64,000 nucleotides of DNA from HXMU1420-13 sp965228545 (GTDB taxonomy: Bacteria; Bacteroidota; Rhodothermia; Balneolales; Balneolaceae), in contig OZ245822.1 of the NCBI GenBank assembly GCA_965228545.1, forward strand, positions 2,232,001-2,296,000, written 5' to 3'. This document shows, in pieces, positions 25,680 through 35,139 of the stretch (the first letter of the stretch is position 1; every line of letters starts with the position of its first letter). The notes under the pieces are model-generated. The model was not told the DNA's origin, did not search any database, and was given only the letters and a program-made list of their open reading frames with translations. The position numbers and the translations under genes were made by a program.

Positions 25680-26516
25680 ATGAAAAAACTGCTTTATCTG
25701 ATTCTCCCTGTTCTATTCTTAGTTGGTTGTGATAAATCTGCTCAACATTCTGTAATGACTTACAACATTCGCTACGCGACAGAACGAGATGGTATTAACA
25801 GCTGGGAAAACCGAAAAGAATGGGTACTAGAACAGCTCAATGAAACCTCGCCGGATGTGTTTGGCATTCAAGAAGGATTGCATCATCAGGTGGCTTATAT
25901 CGACAGTGCACTATCGGAATATAATTTTCTTGGCGTAGGTAGAGATGACGGTAAAACAGGCGGTGAATACACGGCCATTTTCTACCAAGCTAATACGCTC
26001 GAAATTTTGAAGAGTGATACATTTTGGTTGTCTGAAACTCCTGATACCGTTTCGGTGGGATGGGATGCTTCGATGGAGCGCATTGCAACCTGGGCTCATG
26101 TCAAAGACAAGGCTACTGAAAATGAATACTTAGTTTTGAATGCTCATTTTGATCACATCGGAGAGCAGGCGCGTATCAATTCCATGAAATTAATTCGACA
26201 GTTTATTGAGGATAATTTCAACACAACACTTCCGGCAATTGTGATGGGAGATTTCAATGCAGTACCCGAATCGGAACCCATACAATACATTAACTGGGTG
26301 ATGGATGATGCATTTTCTGCAACAGAAGGTACTCCAAAAGGTCCGGTGGGAACATTTCATGGTTTTGATCCAGAACATCCACTCGACCGACGAATCGATT
26401 ATATTTTTGTAAGTGATGGAATTGAGGTGACATCCTATGAAGCGATTCATGCTTTCGATGAAGGTTTTTTCCCCTCCGATCACTTACCAATTCTGGTACA
26501 CTTTTCTATAAATTAA
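25680..26516 (+). CDS. Endonuclease/exonuclease/phosphatase family lipoprotein
   Basis: 278 residues from ATG 25680, which opens a lipobox signal ending FLVGC; an upstream in-frame ATG at 25656 would spoil it. The EEP fold is shown by MTYNIRY, the catalytic GIQEG Glu, LVLNAHFDH, the VMGDFNAVP motif and a C-terminal FPSDHLPI (catalytic Asp-His). The family includes nucleases, phosphodiesterases and lipid phosphatases that need Mg2+. As a lipoprotein it acts at the envelope; the substrate is unknown. Confidence 0.88.
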   Translation: MKKLLYLILPVLFLVGCDKSAQHSVMTYNIRYATERDGINSWENRKEWVLEQLNETSPDVFGIQEGLHHQVAYIDSALSEYNFLGVGRDDGKTGGEYTAIFYQANTLEILKSDTFWLSETPDTVSVGWDASMERIATWAHVKDKATENEYLVLNAHFDHIGEQARINSMKLIRQFIEDNFNTTLPAIVMGDFNAVPESEPIQYINWVMDDAFSATEGTPKGPVGTFHGFDPEHPLDRRIDYIFVSDGIEVTSYEAIHAFDEGFFPSDHLPILVHFSIN

Positions 26517-26845
26517 ACGGATTACATATTCCGGACGCATGCATTTTACCCTGTGCGATAAGTTTTTTTGCTCTGTCTTTATAAGGTTTTGCCCAATGTT
26601 GGGCTTTTCTGAGGGATAATAATTGCATGGTTCTGTGTTCATCCAATTTCTCCAAATCCCGGCAATCCATCCAAAGCATAGTTTTTAGTCAAGCACTTCT
26701 TCTCTGCTTACATAGTTTTTGCGGCAGTGTTTTTACAAGTAACCAGCCAGATACTCTCTTTTTGTTCGTGATTGTTGAGTAGCCAACCTCGTAATTCTTC
26801 TTGCGACTGCACCTCAATTTTTTCGAAACCATCTGTTTTTATCAT
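26506..26845 (-). pseudogene. YdeI/OmdA family gene, frameshifted remnant
   Basis: The 440-base gap hides a broken gene on the minus strand. From ATG 26845 the frame reads GFEKIEVQSQEELRGWL and SIWLVTCKN, then stops; a second frame continues YVSREEVLD, a TAA stop, then LCFGWI; a third frame reads KLDEHRTMQLLSLRKAQHW and KPYKDRAKKLIAQGKMHASG to a stop at 26506. The order and spacing match YdeI/OmpD-associated (OmdA-like) proteins, including the CFGWID and DRxxxLI...GKMH motifs. At least two frameshifts and one nonsense codon are needed, so this is decay rather than one sequencing error. Its tail overlaps the upstream gene by 11 bases. Confidence 0.85.
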
Positions 26846-26956
26846 GATCTCTCAACTAAAAACACCATTCCAACATTCATAAAATACTCCGTTTGGGGGA
26901 TCGAGCAGTAGGAGTAAAACAAATATGTTTGATACAACATCTCAAAAAACCTATCT

Positions 26957-27838
26957 ATGATGAAGAATCTGTTATTAGTTTGCATCGGGCTGGTTTTACT
27001 TACGGTATCGGTTCATGCACAAGAAACCTATCGAACCACCATGTCGGATCCTGAGATGGTTTACCCGGGCTATTTAGGGCTTAATTATTTTACAGTTGAT
27101 GCCGGTTTTGGGAATACTTCGGGCGCATCGGTGCTTAGTGTTGGGGTAGATGCCTTGTACCCTCTTACCAACAAGATTAAACTCGAAGTACTGGCATTAT
27201 ATTCACTGTTTTCGTTGGAAAAGGATGGCCCAGCATTTCTATTTAATGCAGGTGGGGAATATGGGATTTCATCAACAACTAAGGATAAGGACATTCCGGT
27301 GTTATTAAGTTTTGCATGGGAGAAAAACTACTTCAATCAAACAGAAACACAAACCTGGGAAGCCGTTAAATTGCCTGGTAAAATGAAATATGATTTGGTA
27401 GCTCGAGGTGGTTTATATATTAGGAATAGTGCTCTGGAGTATACAGAGGGCTTTACCTACTACGATGTTACCTCGTTAACTCATTTTGGAGTGTATGCCG
27501 GCGTAGGTTACACCATGACGAGCTATCTACAGGCGCAGTCGAGTGACGGGTATGAGTTCGCAGCTGGTAGGATAATCCGGCCTTATGCTGATGTGCTAAT
27601 CATACCAACCAGTGTGGATTTAGAAATTAATGGCGCAGCCGCCAAAACAGTTGAGGAATCAATTGGTTGGCGAACCGGTGTTATAGTGGTAGGTAAGCCA
27701 TTTGAAAAAGAGCAAAATTTTGGGAGGAAACTACCATTCTTTGCCAATATGGTGTATCGCTTAGATATTGGGTCTAGACCTTTAGACGGTTTCTTTATTA
27801 CAACAGGTTTGGCATTTAATTTCAAAAAATTTAAGTAA
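26957..27838 (+). CDS. Outer-membrane beta-barrel protein, hypothetical
   Basis: 293 residues with a signal peptide ending VHAQE and then strands alternating aromatic and small residues, closing with GFFITTGLAFNFKKFK. It is probably an outer-membrane beta-barrel. No specific family is recognised. It is a single-gene unit with a terminator at 27877-27908. Confidence 0.75.
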   Translation: MMKNLLLVCIGLVLLTVSVHAQETYRTTMSDPEMVYPGYLGLNYFTVDAGFGNTSGASVLSVGVDALYPLTNKIKLEVLALYSLFSLEKDGPAFLFNAGGEYGISSTTKDKDIPVLLSFAWEKNYFNQTETQTWEAVKLPGKMKYDLVARGGLYIRNSALEYTEGFTYYDVTSLTHFGVYAGVGYTMTSYLQAQSSDGYEFAAGRIIRPYADVLIIPTSVDLEINGAAAKTVEESIGWRTGVIVVGKPFEKEQNFGRKLPFFANMVYRLDIGSRPLDGFFITTGLAFNFKKFK

Positions 27839-27876
27839 ATCGATTCTTGGTGGGAGTACTAGTTGGGGGAAAAGAA

Positions 27877-27908
27877 AAAAGCCTTCCCGGATTTCCGGAA
27901 AGGCTTTT
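27877..27908 (+). terminator. Bidirectional terminator between convergent genes
   Basis: AAAAGCCTTCCCGG pairs with CCGGAAAGGCTTTT across loop ATTT with one mismatch. Runs of A and T at the ends serve both the barrel gene and the PLP enzyme ending at 27935. Confidence 0.8.
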
Positions 27909-27934
27909 CTCATAGATGACCACAAAATCTTCGG

Positions 27935-29161
27935 CTACGCTGATAACTTATTCGTAGCGTCCATCACAAAATCCTTAATTGCCGCGAAAGCGTCAAGTGT
28001 TTTTTCAATATGTTCATCATTATGTGCTGCGGTAGGAATGAGTCGAACAAGAACAATTCCTCTTGGAACAACCGGATAGGCCACGCCGCTAACAAAAACG
28101 CCATGTTCTTCACGTAATTTGCGCATAATATCTTGGCAAAGCTCGGTGCTTCCCTGCGTTAGAACCGGGGTAACCGGGCTTTCAGAAGGCAATACATTAT
28201 ATCCGATTTTCTGTAAACCATCTCGTAATTTGAGCGTGTTATCCCATAATTTCTCTCTCCATTGCGGATTATTTCGAATCATTTTAACGCGCTCACGAGC
28301 AGTAACTACTATCGGGTTTGGCAACGACTTCGCGAAAATCTGACTGCGCACATTCGCTTTCAAAAATTCGATTACGCGTGGTTCTGATGCCACAAACGCA
28401 CCAATAAGTGCAACAGCCTTAGCAAACGTACCGAAATATATATCGATACCATCCTGGCACTCGAGTTGGGTACCTGTACCTGAACCGTCGTGCCCGAGTG
28501 TTCCTAAACCATGGGCATCATCAACCAAAAGACGGAAGGGAACTTCTTTTTTCAGTTCGATGATTTCGGGAAGTATTCCTAAATCGCCGGTCATACCGAA
28601 TACACCTTCGGTAACTACAAGAATGGAAGAATTGTCTTTCTTTTTTGAAGCCGCACGATACAATTGCTTTTTAAAGCTTTCGATATCGTTATGCTTGAAC
28701 ACAGATTTCTCAGCCATGGCAAGTTGTTTACCATCAACGATACAAGCATGGCTTAGTTCGTCGTAAATAAGGAAATCATTACGGTCAACCAGAGCGTGAA
28801 TCACACTCATAATTCCTTGGTAGCCGAAATTAAGAAGCTGAGCAGCCGGTTTGTGTACCCATTCTGCAAGTTCTTTCTCTAATTCTTCGTGCTCGGTGGT
28901 GTTTCCGGTCATTAAACGGGCACCCATTGGCGAGCTCAACGAATATTTAGCCGTTGCTTCGGTATCAATCTTTTTGATTTCTTCATTGCTACCTAGGCCC
29001 AGATAATCGTTAATACTCCAAACGATCATATCTTTGCCATTAAACTTCATTTCAGGACCAAGCGGACCTTCAAGTTTTGGAAAAGTGTAGTAGCCATATC
29101 CGGCAGAGGTGAAAGGTCCTAATGGACTTGGGCGTCCTTCTAGCTTGTCAAATAAATCCAT
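27935..29161 (-). CDS. Alpha-oxoamine synthase family PLP enzyme
   Basis: 408 residues of fold-type I PLP acyltransferases that condense an acyl-CoA with an amino acid. Visible motifs are SINDYLGLGSN (49-59), the PLP-contacting VDDAHGLGTLG (213-223) and the Schiff-base lysine in GTFAKA (K248). The whole length resembles bacterial serine palmitoyltransferases of Bacteroidota as well as 8-amino-7-oxononanoate synthase and 2-amino-3-ketobutyrate CoA ligase. No biotin or threonine pathway genes are next to it, and sphingolipid synthesis is common in relatives, so serine palmitoyltransferase is favoured but not proven. Confidence 0.82.
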   Translation of the reverse strand: MDLFDKLEGRPSPLGPFTSAGYGYYTFPKLEGPLGPEMKFNGKDMIVWSINDYLGLGSNEEIKKIDTEATAKYSLSSPMGARLMTGNTTEHEELEKELAEWVHKPAAQLLNFGYQGIMSVIHALVDRNDFLIYDELSHACIVDGKQLAMAEKSVFKHNDIESFKKQLYRAASKKKDNSSILVVTEGVFGMTGDLGILPEIIELKKEVPFRLLVDDAHGLGTLGHDGSGTGTQLECQDGIDIYFGTFAKAVALIGAFVASEPRVIEFLKANVRSQIFAKSLPNPIVVTARERVKMIRNNPQWREKLWDNTLKLRDGLQKIGYNVLPSESPVTPVLTQGSTELCQDIMRKLREEHGVFVSGVAYPVVPRGIVLVRLIPTAAHNDEHIEKTLDAFAAIKDFVMDATNKLSA

Positions 29162-29397
29162 GAAAAAAGATTGGGGTGTCGTTTTTTTTGCTGATTTGGA
29201 AAGTGCTAAAGTTACGTAAAAGTGCCTTTAACTTAAAAATTGAGCAGTTTTTTAATCTTGAATAAATCAGTAGGTAAGAAATTTACTTAAACTATTAAGT
29301 ACCAATTATTTGATTGTTCGATATTGAAAAAACAAGGTAGAAGAGACTCTGTTTCAATAAAAAAATCGGTCAGATTTGAGCAGTCTAGTAGCTTAGG

Positions 29398-30753
29398 TTA
29401 TTCATCCAGATGTGGGTTTAGAATAAATAAACCGTTATTAATGTCGCTAACTACAACCACTCCACTCTCGAAATAAGGATAATTGCTCCAAGTACCTTCA
29501 TAATCAATTGCATTATTATTTGGTGTGGTATCGAAGTAACCGGCAGGGATTAGTTCAGCGTTTTCCAGATCTCCCAACTCAAAAATGCGTAATCCTGCAG
29601 TATAATTGGTTTGATAAACCATGTTGTTTAGAACGTATAAATTATGGTCAATGTTAGGAGTTTCATGCGAGTAATAATCAATAAAAACCGGGTTGTCTAA
29701 GTCGCTCACATCCCAAATATATGTTTTGGTATTTCTTCCAATTCGGGTTTCATCTAGTTCGTCGTTCATTAAATAATAACGGTGATCTTCGGTTAGCCAA
29801 CCTTGATGCGAATATTGCATGCGCGACTGCCCACTAAAACCAATAGTTTGAGGATTGGTTTTATCACTAACATTGGTTATCACAACAGCGCCTTCAGCCG
29901 AACTTACGCACACTTCTTTGCCTTGATGCTCACTATCCGGGCCACCATAAATTACACATTGAGTATCATGGATGTAACCAACTCCCACATCTACAGCGCT
30001 AGGTAAATCAGTGTTTGGGTCTATATAACAACCAGCAAAAGTCGGGTTTTTAGGATCATTGATATCTATGATATGTAAACCTGTACCATTTCGATCCCCA
30101 CAAATTTCGGCATTTGTAACACCTATAGCATAAGCAAAGCCGGTTGCTTCATTTATAGCAATGTTGTGGGCATTACCAAGTTTATCATAAAACGAATCTT
30201 CAGTAAAAGTTAGCTTTGTTCCTTGATAATTACGTAAGCGGGTGAGGTCGAAAACCTGCATTCCGTGAATTTGTCCGTCGGCTACAACAAATGCATGGTT
30301 ATTGTATACTTTAACATCTCGCCACGTTGAACCGGCAAGAATATTCTTAGAAACTTCCGAAGAGCCAATCCCAAAGATGCAGGCTGGAAATTCGTCTTCT
30401 GCTTCGGTTGGGATTAGCTTTGTGGCAAATTCAGCCTCGTTTAATTTACCAACCACAATGGGGTTGTTTGGCTGCGAGATGTCCACAAAAGCAACTCCAT
30501 CAAACAAGCCAACCAAAGCATATTCTTTTCCCGTTTGTGGATCGGTCCAACCCCAAATATCATTTAAACGCTGGCCACCTAATTCTTCGGCAGTTAAATG
30601 TGCATATAATCCTACATTTTCACAGGGATATTTACCATCAGCCATGCCGTCTTCACAGGGAAAAGGCTCGTCAAACAGCGATTTTCTTTTGTCGCAAGCC
30701 AAAGAAAATATGGAACATGAGGCAATAATTAGGATAAAAAAATTTACACGCAT
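29398..30753 (-). CDS. Choice-of-anchor B family lipoprotein (LVIVD repeats)
   Basis: 451 residues with a lipobox signal ending FSLAC. The body is built of beta-propeller repeats of the LVIVD type: EYALVGLFDGVAFVDIS, FVVADGQIHGMQVFDLTRL, TGLHIIDINDPKNPTF and later TKTYIWDVSDLDNPVF. RefSeq calls such proteins choice-of-anchor B family; the anchor here is a lipid. It probably forms a surface or periplasmic propeller for protein binding. It stands alone, with nothing recognisable in the 236 bases downstream. Confidence 0.85.
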   Translation of the reverse strand: MRVNFFILIIASCSIFSLACDKRKSLFDEPFPCEDGMADGKYPCENVGLYAHLTAEELGGQRLNDIWGWTDPQTGKEYALVGLFDGVAFVDISQPNNPIVVGKLNEAEFATKLIPTEAEDEFPACIFGIGSSEVSKNILAGSTWRDVKVYNNHAFVVADGQIHGMQVFDLTRLRNYQGTKLTFTEDSFYDKLGNAHNIAINEATGFAYAIGVTNAEICGDRNGTGLHIIDINDPKNPTFAGCYIDPNTDLPSAVDVGVGYIHDTQCVIYGGPDSEHQGKEVCVSSAEGAVVITNVSDKTNPQTIGFSGQSRMQYSHQGWLTEDHRYYLMNDELDETRIGRNTKTYIWDVSDLDNPVFIDYYSHETPNIDHNLYVLNNMVYQTNYTAGLRIFELGDLENAELIPAGYFDTTPNNNAIDYEGTWSNYPYFESGVVVVSDINNGLFILNPHLDE

Positions 30754-30937
30754 GGCTCAAACTCGGTTTAACATGTACAACATACACAATCTACAATTAG
30801 TACAAAGTAGTTGGCAAACCATTCAAAATCTCAATAAAGTTTAACGATTCTACAACAATCACGAATTCCTTTTTTGCCAAACTAAGTGCATATTAATTAA
30901 CCGGAATCAGGGTTATCAATCAAACAGGGAAGCAGCA

Positions 30938-31465
30938 ATGCTCATCATATTAAAATACATCGCCAAACTATTGAAGGCGTTATCATCAGAAGCCTCGCCG
31001 CCACAACTAGCAGGCGGTTTTGTGTTGGGGATGATCATCGGGTTAACCCCGTTTTTTTCATTTCACAACTTGATTATAGTGGCTCTAATCATCGTTTTAA
31101 AAGTAAATATCGGGATGGCTATTCTGGCTTTTCTGATATTCAGTGGAGTTGCATACATCGCAGATCCGGCCTTTCACAATTTTGGAACCTGGCTGCTAGA
31201 GCATGAGTCGTACCAAGCACTGTGGATTAGTTTGTACGACAACGAGTGGTGGGCGATGACTCGTTTCTACAATACCGTAGTGATCGGTAGTTTTTTTGTA
31301 GCCGTATTTTTAATAATTCCGGTTTTCCCGGGTGTGATTTTATTTGTGAACCAATACCGAAAACACATCCATGAGCGTGTACAAAAGCTTAAAATTGTGA
31401 AAGTATTAAAAGGCTCTAAATTGTATTCCATTTATCAGGGCGTTAACAGAGTGAGGGGCAAATAA
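30938..31465 (+). CDS. TIGR03546 family membrane protein
   Basis: 175 residues with three to four membrane helices (GGFVLGMIIGLTPFFSFHN, then two more). It matches the TIGR03546 family, which is found almost always directly before a TIGR03545 protein, as here (1-base overlap TAATG). The function of the pair is unknown. The start has AGGGAAG a few bases upstream. Confidence 0.85.
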   Translation: MLIILKYIAKLLKALSSEASPPQLAGGFVLGMIIGLTPFFSFHNLIIVALIIVLKVNIGMAILAFLIFSGVAYIADPAFHNFGTWLLEHESYQALWISLYDNEWWAMTRFYNTVVIGSFFVAVFLIIPVFPGVILFVNQYRKHIHERVQKLKIVKVLKGSKLYSIYQGVNRVRGK

Positions 31466-33327
31466 TGAGAATTAAAGGATTACTGTTTGTATTGATTGTC
31501 GCCGGTTTATTTTTTGGGCTTCCCTTTCTTGTTCCGGATGGATACCTCGAAGAAAAGATCGAAACTCGATTAAGTATCGCAAACACAGCTAAGGTAGAGT
31601 TCGAAGATTTCAAACTTAGTTTAGTTGATTTAGAATTGAGTTGGAGTCGCCTTCAAGTTGCCGATCCCGATAATACGATGATGAATTTATTTGAGACCGG
31701 CGAAGTTGAACTGGATTTTGAATTCTGGCCGGTACTGTGGGAGCAAGTGATTATAGAAGATGTGCGAATGACCGGTTTTGCACTGGAAACAGAACGCGAA
31801 ACCGATGGCACTTTTGAAATGCCTGAGGGCTACGATCCTGAAACCGGAGTGCCCGAAGATGCCGGTTTTTTCTATAACATCACTACTCAGGTAACTTCTA
31901 CAATTGCTGAAAATGCACGCATGGAATTTACCGACGTGAAGGATGATATCAACGTAGATAGCCTGCTTGCCACAATCAATCTGCAATCGATTGATAAGAT
32001 GGAAGGACTCAAAACCGGTTTGGAATCGAACTATTCAAAATGGGATTCTACCATTACAAATAACAGCATCGAAAAAAATGCTCGTGAAATTGAGAACTTA
32101 GTGAAATCCATTAAATTGGACGAGATCAAAGATGTACCGGCAGCACTAAAAGCGATCGAAACGGTTCAAAAAGTGGTGAAAGAAGCCGATTCTCTGAAAA
32201 AAGAGATTAATGCGCTACAAACAGATTTTCGGGCAGATATTCAAAGTTCGCGTAATAGTATTGGTCAGATTGATGATTGGATCAGCGAAGATGTAAATCG
32301 TGTGAAAAATGTGGCGAAACTACCGGAGATTAATGCGCAAAGCATCGGTACTGCTTTATTTGGGCAAAATTTACTTGCCGACTTGAATACCTATCTGGAA
32401 TATTTGGCAATGGGTAGAGAATATGGACAAAAGTTTATTGGATCAGACCAGAAGGATGCAAAGCCTGAACGCTATGAAGGCGTTAACTATGAGTTCACCG
32501 ATAAATATGATTTACCTAAGTTCTGGATTAAAAATATTGAGCTATCCGGTGTAACTAAAAATAATATCGAGTTGGCCGGACAAGTGCTCAACGTAACAAA
32601 TAATCAGAATAAAACCGGTTCGCCCATCACTTTTCAATTGTCCGGCGCTGAGGAAGGTGTGGCTACATTAACAGTAGATGGTGCTTTGAATTACTTGGGG
32701 GAGGAGAAATCTGAAAGTCTTTCGATTAATTACTCAGGCTTTTCGCTGATAAATTCTAAAATTTCGCCCTCAGAGTTATTACCGTATGATTTACGCTCGG
32801 GTAACGGCGATATCAATGTGGACTTGACGATAAAAAATCGCAGAATTGAAAGTCGGGTTGATTACGTGGCGGACAATATTGCCTTCGATTTCGAAAGTGC
32901 CGGTAGGCCAAAAGGAACCGTAGAGCGTTTGATTCGGGATGCAATTTCGGGCACCAATCGAATTACAGCCACAGCCTTAATCGACAACACCGAAGGCCCG
33001 CTAAGAGCTCGGGTTCGATCGAATGTAGATGATTTATTTTTAAATGCGCTAAAGCGAACGGTGCAAGCAGAAGTGGATAATGCAAAGCGCCGAATCGAAA
33101 ATGAAGTTCAATCGCGTGTTAATGCCAAGAAAGCTGAAGTTACAAAGCTGGTAGAGGAACAAGAAGCCATTCTTCGAAACAAATACGCCGAGCTTGAAAC
33201 CAAAGTGAATGAGCAATTAGCCATTGTTGAAAAGAAGAAAGAAGAGCTCGAGGAGAAAAAGAAAGAACTGGAAGAAGAGCTAAAAAACAAAGCTTTGGAT
33301 GCCGTTAAAAAGAAGATTGGATTCTAG
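31465..33327 (+). CDS. TIGR03545 family protein
   Basis: 620 residues: one N-terminal membrane helix, a long periplasmic-type body with an AsmA-like look, and a C-terminal coiled coil of charged residues (about 535-615, many KKxELEEK-like heptads). It matches TIGR03545 and is translationally coupled to TIGR03546. The AsmA-like architecture could point to envelope lipid handling, but that is inference only. Confidence 0.82.
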   Translation: MRIKGLLFVLIVAGLFFGLPFLVPDGYLEEKIETRLSIANTAKVEFEDFKLSLVDLELSWSRLQVADPDNTMMNLFETGEVELDFEFWPVLWEQVIIEDVRMTGFALETERETDGTFEMPEGYDPETGVPEDAGFFYNITTQVTSTIAENARMEFTDVKDDINVDSLLATINLQSIDKMEGLKTGLESNYSKWDSTITNNSIEKNAREIENLVKSIKLDEIKDVPAALKAIETVQKVVKEADSLKKEINALQTDFRADIQSSRNSIGQIDDWISEDVNRVKNVAKLPEINAQSIGTALFGQNLLADLNTYLEYLAMGREYGQKFIGSDQKDAKPERYEGVNYEFTDKYDLPKFWIKNIELSGVTKNNIELAGQVLNVTNNQNKTGSPITFQLSGAEEGVATLTVDGALNYLGEEKSESLSINYSGFSLINSKISPSELLPYDLRSGNGDINVDLTIKNRRIESRVDYVADNIAFDFESAGRPKGTVERLIRDAISGTNRITATALIDNTEGPLRARVRSNVDDLFLNALKRTVQAEVDNAKRRIENEVQSRVNAKKAEVTKLVEEQEAILRNKYAELETKVNEQLAIVEKKKEELEEKKKELEEELKNKALDAVKKKIGF

Positions 33328-33348
33328 TAAGTTTTCAGGCCAGCTACT

Positions 33349-34545
33349 TTAAAAAGGTAATTGATAACTCACGCTTAGAGATGCGGTACGGTACATGGTT
33401 TCGAAGGTAGTGGCAAGTGCAAAAAGCTGCCTGCGCGGTTCAATCTCAAGTTGAATATTAATCATATCTTTAAAAATGTAGCCTGTGGCAAAAGATAAAC
33501 CGGGCTTTGAAACGGTGTCGTTTGCACCGTTTCTGTAATCGTATTGAATATCGGTTTCACCAAACATGGTGAGAATTAAGCCCGTTTGCACATACCAGCG
33601 CGACTGTGGGTTCAAATACTTGTTGAATCTTAAGCCGACAGGAACATTGATAGAAGAATGTTCAAAAGATACGGTTCCGAATTCGTTCGTAATGGTATTA
33701 GAAAACCTCTGAGGAGTAACTCCAAATAGTATGCTCCATTGATTATTATTAAATGGTAAAAAAGCTTCGGCTTCGATATCGAAAGTAAAATGTGTTACGG
33801 AACCAAAATCCGCAAAATCTCTTTCTCTGCTACCGGTAACTTCAAGAGTAGAGATATATACCCGCGGACCGATGGAGATGTTTAAGCGCTTGGCTTTCAT
33901 GCCTTTATACTCGATATAGTCGCTATTCATACAAGTATGATAGGATTTAAATACCGCTAGTAACGCTCTCTTTTTGTATTCGATCTTTTCAAAATCAATT
34001 GCCTCTGTGTTGGCACAGAGCAGCTGGTTTGCAAGTTGCTCCTGATAAGTTTTGTTGGTTCTGATTTCAGTGGATGAAATGAAAAACTTCTTGTACTCAA
34101 GTGGTACGATTTCTCCGTTATTGATCTGAAAATAAAATCTCTTATTTACCTCAGTTTCAAGTTCAAAAAGAGAGGCAAATCCTTCTAATACTACCTTTAA
34201 AAAAACGGTATCAGTCTCAAATTCGGGAACCATAGAAACTCCAAGCTGGGTTCGGGAATCCGTCGATTGATCAACCGGTACTTCTGCGCGTACATATTTT
34301 AACTGCCCAATAATTTCGAACAAAGATGCTTCAGTAATATCAACTACTTTTGGGACATCATTTTCCGACGATTTAAACTGAAAAGAGCTTGGATTTTTTT
34401 TCCAACCCAAATTCTTAATCAGGCCTTGCTTTTTTACTCCATCTTGGGTGATGTAATAAGCTTCTTCGAATTCAATTTGGGCGAAAGCTGATACTGAAAA
34501 AATAAAAAGTATAACCAAAGCGAGAGGATACCGAAAAGAAAGCAT
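33349..34545 (-). CDS. Outer-membrane beta-barrel protein, hypothetical
   Basis: 398 residues with a signal peptide ending AFAQ. The N-terminal half has a domain starting EEAYYITQDGVKKQGLIKN, common in Bacteroidota outer-membrane proteins of unknown role. The second half (from about 225, LNISIGPRVYIST) is a beta-barrel with GLRFNKYLNPQSRWYVQTGL and ends in an aromatic-rich strand (SVSYQLPF). It is convergent with the TIGR03545 gene with 21 bases between stops. Confidence 0.75.
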   Translation of the reverse strand: MLSFRYPLALVILFIFSVSAFAQIEFEEAYYITQDGVKKQGLIKNLGWKKNPSSFQFKSSENDVPKVVDITEASLFEIIGQLKYVRAEVPVDQSTDSRTQLGVSMVPEFETDTVFLKVVLEGFASLFELETEVNKRFYFQINNGEIVPLEYKKFFISSTEIRTNKTYQEQLANQLLCANTEAIDFEKIEYKKRALLAVFKSYHTCMNSDYIEYKGMKAKRLNISIGPRVYISTLEVTGSRERDFADFGSVTHFTFDIEAEAFLPFNNNQWSILFGVTPQRFSNTITNEFGTVSFEHSSINVPVGLRFNKYLNPQSRWYVQTGLILTMFGETDIQYDYRNGANDTVSKPGLSFATGYIFKDMINIQLEIEPRRQLFALATTFETMYRTASLSVSYQLPF

Positions 34546-34640
34546 GCGAACTATGAATTAAACTATATAAGACTCGAAAGCTAATGGTAAGGCAATCAGA
34601 ATAACTTTACTAATTGATAATGAAACAATGTTTTAGAAAT

Positions 34641-34664
34641 AAAAAAAGGGACGAATGTCCCTTT
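34641..34664 (-). terminator. Rho-independent terminator of the small lipoprotein gene
   Basis: AAAGGGAC/GTCCCTTT with a GAAT loop, followed on the minus strand by a T-run of seven. It lies 24 bases after the stop at 34688. Confidence 0.82.
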
Positions 34665-34687
34665 AAATTGTAAAGCTAAAACTACGA

Positions 34688-35023
34688 TTAATCGTATTTG
34701 AAGAATACGGCTTTAACCTGAGTTTCTTTATTACTCGAATCGCCGTCGTTGTATCGCTCGGTGTCGATGCCGGTTATGATGATACCATCTGCGCCTTTTC
34801 GTTTAGCGGTCTTCACCATTTCCTTTTGGATGTCTTCGATGGAATTAAACCAAGATGAAGAACCAATAGCCTGCCCGATAATGGTATATTCGTACTCTAT
34901 AGCTTTCTCATCATAAAAAATTTCAACTTCTGTTGTAGGCTCATAACTCTGTCCGATATAATTCACTTCGGCACAGGATGCGAACACAAATATCGCAGAT
35001 AAAATTAGTAAACGTGATTTCAT
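34688..35023 (-). CDS. Small lipoprotein, hypothetical
   Basis: 111 residues with a lipobox signal ending FASC. The mature part has EYTIIGQAIG, a helix with AKRKGADGIIITGID and a final strand KAVFFKYD, a small alpha/beta layout seen in several envelope lipoproteins of unknown function. It is a single gene with its own terminator, downstream of the redox operon but not part of it because 116 bases separate them. Confidence 0.78.
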   Translation of the reverse strand: MKSRLLILSAIFVFASCAEVNYIGQSYEPTTEVEIFYDEKAIEYEYTIIGQAIGSSSWFNSIEDIQKEMVKTAKRKGADGIIITGIDTERYNDGDSSNKETQVKAVFFKYD

Positions 35024-35139
35024 GGATGTACTCCGATTAGGTTTAAAAATGTTTGCGTGAAGGGTACGAGGTTTTGCACCTTAGGTTCATAACATAATCA
35101 TGCTAGCGGTAAAAGAATAGCATGTCGATTGGGTAAAAT

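Noticed and set aside
30302..30844. Open frame (180 codons) antisense to the choice-of-anchor B gene
   Set aside because: The LVIVD-repeat gene is clearly real, and this frame has low-complexity content with no ribosome binding site.
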